Source of the DNA: Verrucomicrobiota bacterium
Lineage (GTDB): Bacteria > Verrucomicrobiota > Verrucomicrobiia > Limisphaerales > UBA9464
DNA length: 16,481 nt
Assembly: GCA_017302195.1 (NCBI GenBank)
Contig: JAFLEG010000021.1
Location: 1-16,481 of the forward strand
Direction: 5' to 3'
Shown: positions 15,549 to 16,481 of the stretch, piece after piece
Position numbering within the stretch: the stretch's first letter is position 1
How the letters are laid out: each line of letters begins with the position of its first letter
Notes under the pieces: generated by a model
Seen by the model: only the letters and a program-made list of their open reading frames with translations
Database searches by the model: none
Told to the model about the DNA's origin: nothing
Translations under genes and position numbers: made by a program

Positions 15549-16007
15549 CTATTGGCCCTTCCTCTCAACGAGCTTTGGCCAGCGAGTCTCCGCCTTCTTC
15601 AGGTTGCCGGTCACGTCCTGGTTGAACTGGTCGAGGACGGACGGGCTGTATTGCAGCAGCAGCCGGCCGTCCACGATTTGAAACGCGTTCACATCAATCT
15701 CCACGAGCCTGCCCTTCGAGACACCAAAGGCGCAGTAGCCTCCAAACCGGGGCTCGTACTTCGCCGGGTCCGCGTCGAAGGCCTCCTTGTTCCTGGCGGA
15801 ATGGAACCGGTACTTTGCCCCATGGAACTCGCTGGTGAACTCCGGCTTGCCCTTCACGGGCGCCTTCAAGACGAAGTAGGCAACGGGATCGCAGCCCTGG
15901 ATGGCAACCCCCTCCCTGTCGAGGTTGAGCAGGGATTTGTCGGTCGCCAGGACTGCCGTGGCGGAGAAGAGGCCCAGCCAGGCCAGCAGCAGGAGACGTC
16001 GTTTCAT
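15549..16007 (-). CDS. Exported YHS-domain protein
   Basis: A 152-residue periplasmic YHS-domain protein. Residues 1-21 are a Sec signal peptide (MKRRLLLLAWLGLFSATAVLA). The YHS domain follows: VAIQGCDPVAYF (34-45), KGKPEFTSEFHGAKYRFHSARNKEAFDADPAKYEPRFGGYCAFGVSKGR (52-100) and the extension VEIDVNAFQIVDGRLLLQYSPSVLDQFNQD that is standard in this exported subgroup. YHS domains occur in metal-handling proteins such as copper ATPases and in many short secreted proteins of unknown role; Cys92 in GGYCAFGV is the conserved candidate metal or haem ligand. The usual Tyr of 'GYDPVAYF' is Cys39 here, giving a second cysteine. It is the first gene of the leftward cluster and lacks a clear Shine-Dalgarno. 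Context suggests delivery of, or sensing of, a metal for the Rieske/haem membrane module downstream; that is inference. Confidence 0.92.
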   Translation of the reverse strand: MKRRLLLLAWLGLFSATAVLATDKSLLNLDREGVAIQGCDPVAYFVLKAPVKGKPEFTSEFHGAKYRFHSARNKEAFDADPAKYEPRFGGYCAFGVSKGRLVEIDVNAFQIVDGRLLLQYSPSVLDQFNQDVTGNLKKAETRWPKLVERKGQ

Positions 16008-16068
16008 GCAGAGCTGGGTCGGACCATCCCGGGAATCCTTACACCCTGATGTGAGATCGAGGGCGCCT

Positions 16069-16083
16069 GCCGTCCGGGACGGC
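16069..16083. promoter_or_regulatory. Perfect 7-bp inverted repeat, candidate operator
   Basis: GCCGTCC-G-GGACGGC is a perfect palindrome with a one-base centre, located 62-76 nt upstream of the YHS start codon. Position and symmetry suit a dimeric regulator binding near the promoter, but in DNA this GC-rich such a palindrome could occur by chance. Confidence 0.3.
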
Positions 16084-16406
16084 TTCGGGGTGGGATTCGG
16101 GGGGCGGAATGCGCACGGGGGCGACGGTCCGGGCTCCCAGCCGCTCGCCCGGATTCCATAAAAGGGGATGCGATCCTCCCTGCCGGAGCGCTTGTAGGGA
16201 ATGCGTTGCCCCCACTCCCGGTGGGCCTCCGGGGTGTCCGATGCTTCCCTGTGAATGGGTCCGCACGGCTCCCGGGCAGATCGAGTTTGCCAAGGTCCGA
16301 TGCCACACGACCTCCCGGGCGGGACTCTTCGTCATCCGCCCCACGCGGCCCTGGCCGCCTCAGGCTGGGAGGCATCACCCCCAAAGATTCCTGTAAGGAA
16401 GTGCGG

Positions 16407-16481
16407 ATGGCCGCGACAATGCCGAGGGGGCGGGGTCCTTGTCCCCCAATGTCCCAAGAGGAATGTCACAGGCTCCGCATC
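16407..16481 (+). CDS. Possible 5' end of a rightward gene
   Basis: An ATG at 16407 is preceded by AAGGA (16395-16399) at a 7-nt spacing, and the frame stays open for all 25 codons to the window edge (MAATMPRGRGPCPPMSQEEC...). The fragment is too short and too Pro/Arg-rich to name, so this may equally be untranslated leader. Confidence 0.2.
   Translation, partial: MAATMPRGRGPCPPMSQEECHRLRI

Larger units (their letters stand above)
16008..16481. other. Mostly non-coding right edge, likely promoter region of the leftward cluster
   Basis: No frame on either strand up to 16400 gives a protein-like sequence; the open frames present are Arg/Pro/Gly-rich shadows of high GC. The left part should contain the promoter for the YHS-led cluster, but I could not assign -35/-10 boxes with confidence. 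The last 75 bases may begin a rightward gene (listed separately). Confidence 0.5.

Noticed and set aside
16455..16481. ECF-sigma-like promoter box (gaggaatgtcacaggctcc) at the right edge
   Set aside because: The -10 region would lie outside the window and the stretch may be coding; cannot be judged.

Overview
The window is GC-rich bacterial DNA, most likely from Verrucomicrobiota, with Planctomycetota second choice. The main grounds are a paired PSCyt1/DUF1549/DUF1553 lipoprotein-like cytochrome and a Tat-exported DUF1501 protein (8.6 kb region), a gene pair greatly expanded in those two phyla, together with many exported proteins and weak Shine-Dalgarno signals. No rRNA, tRNA, CRISPR array or intact transposase was seen.

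Layout. 1-2338 (+) is the C-terminal part of a very large alpha-helical-repeat protein whose reading frame is open at the left edge. 2361-2825 (-) is a VOC/PhnB-like protein. 2970-4130 (+) is an exported class-C beta-lactamase-fold serine hydrolase, bracketed by two direct copies of an 18-bp repeat. 4366-4620 (+) is a DUF433 antitoxin without its toxin. 4646-5056 (-) is a small membrane-anchored protein with a beta-rich tail, in a stretch of lower GC. 5057-5472 holds no confident gene.

5473-11532 (+) is a compact three-gene unit for exported proteins: a large c-type cytochrome/DUF1549/DUF1553 protein, a Tat-exported DUF1501 protein, and an unrecognised secreted protein with an internally duplicated beta-domain. 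Just after it, 11552-11760 carries the eroded remains of a Gfo/Idh/MocA-family oxidoreductase, recognisable in three short frame-broken segments.

11757-16007 (-) is a five-gene cluster read right to left: an exported YHS-domain protein, a small membrane protein, a ferric-reductase-like membrane protein fused to a Rieske [2Fe-2S] domain, a membrane-anchored cysteine-motif protein, and, after a 100-nt gap, a six-TM class III adenylate cyclase. The first four genes are nearly contiguous and look like one membrane electron-transfer/metal-handling module; the cyclase may link it to cAMP signalling. This cluster is the best candidate for a poorly described system here. The right edge (16008-16481) is mostly non-coding, with a possible palindromic operator for the cluster and possibly the first 25 codons of a rightward gene.
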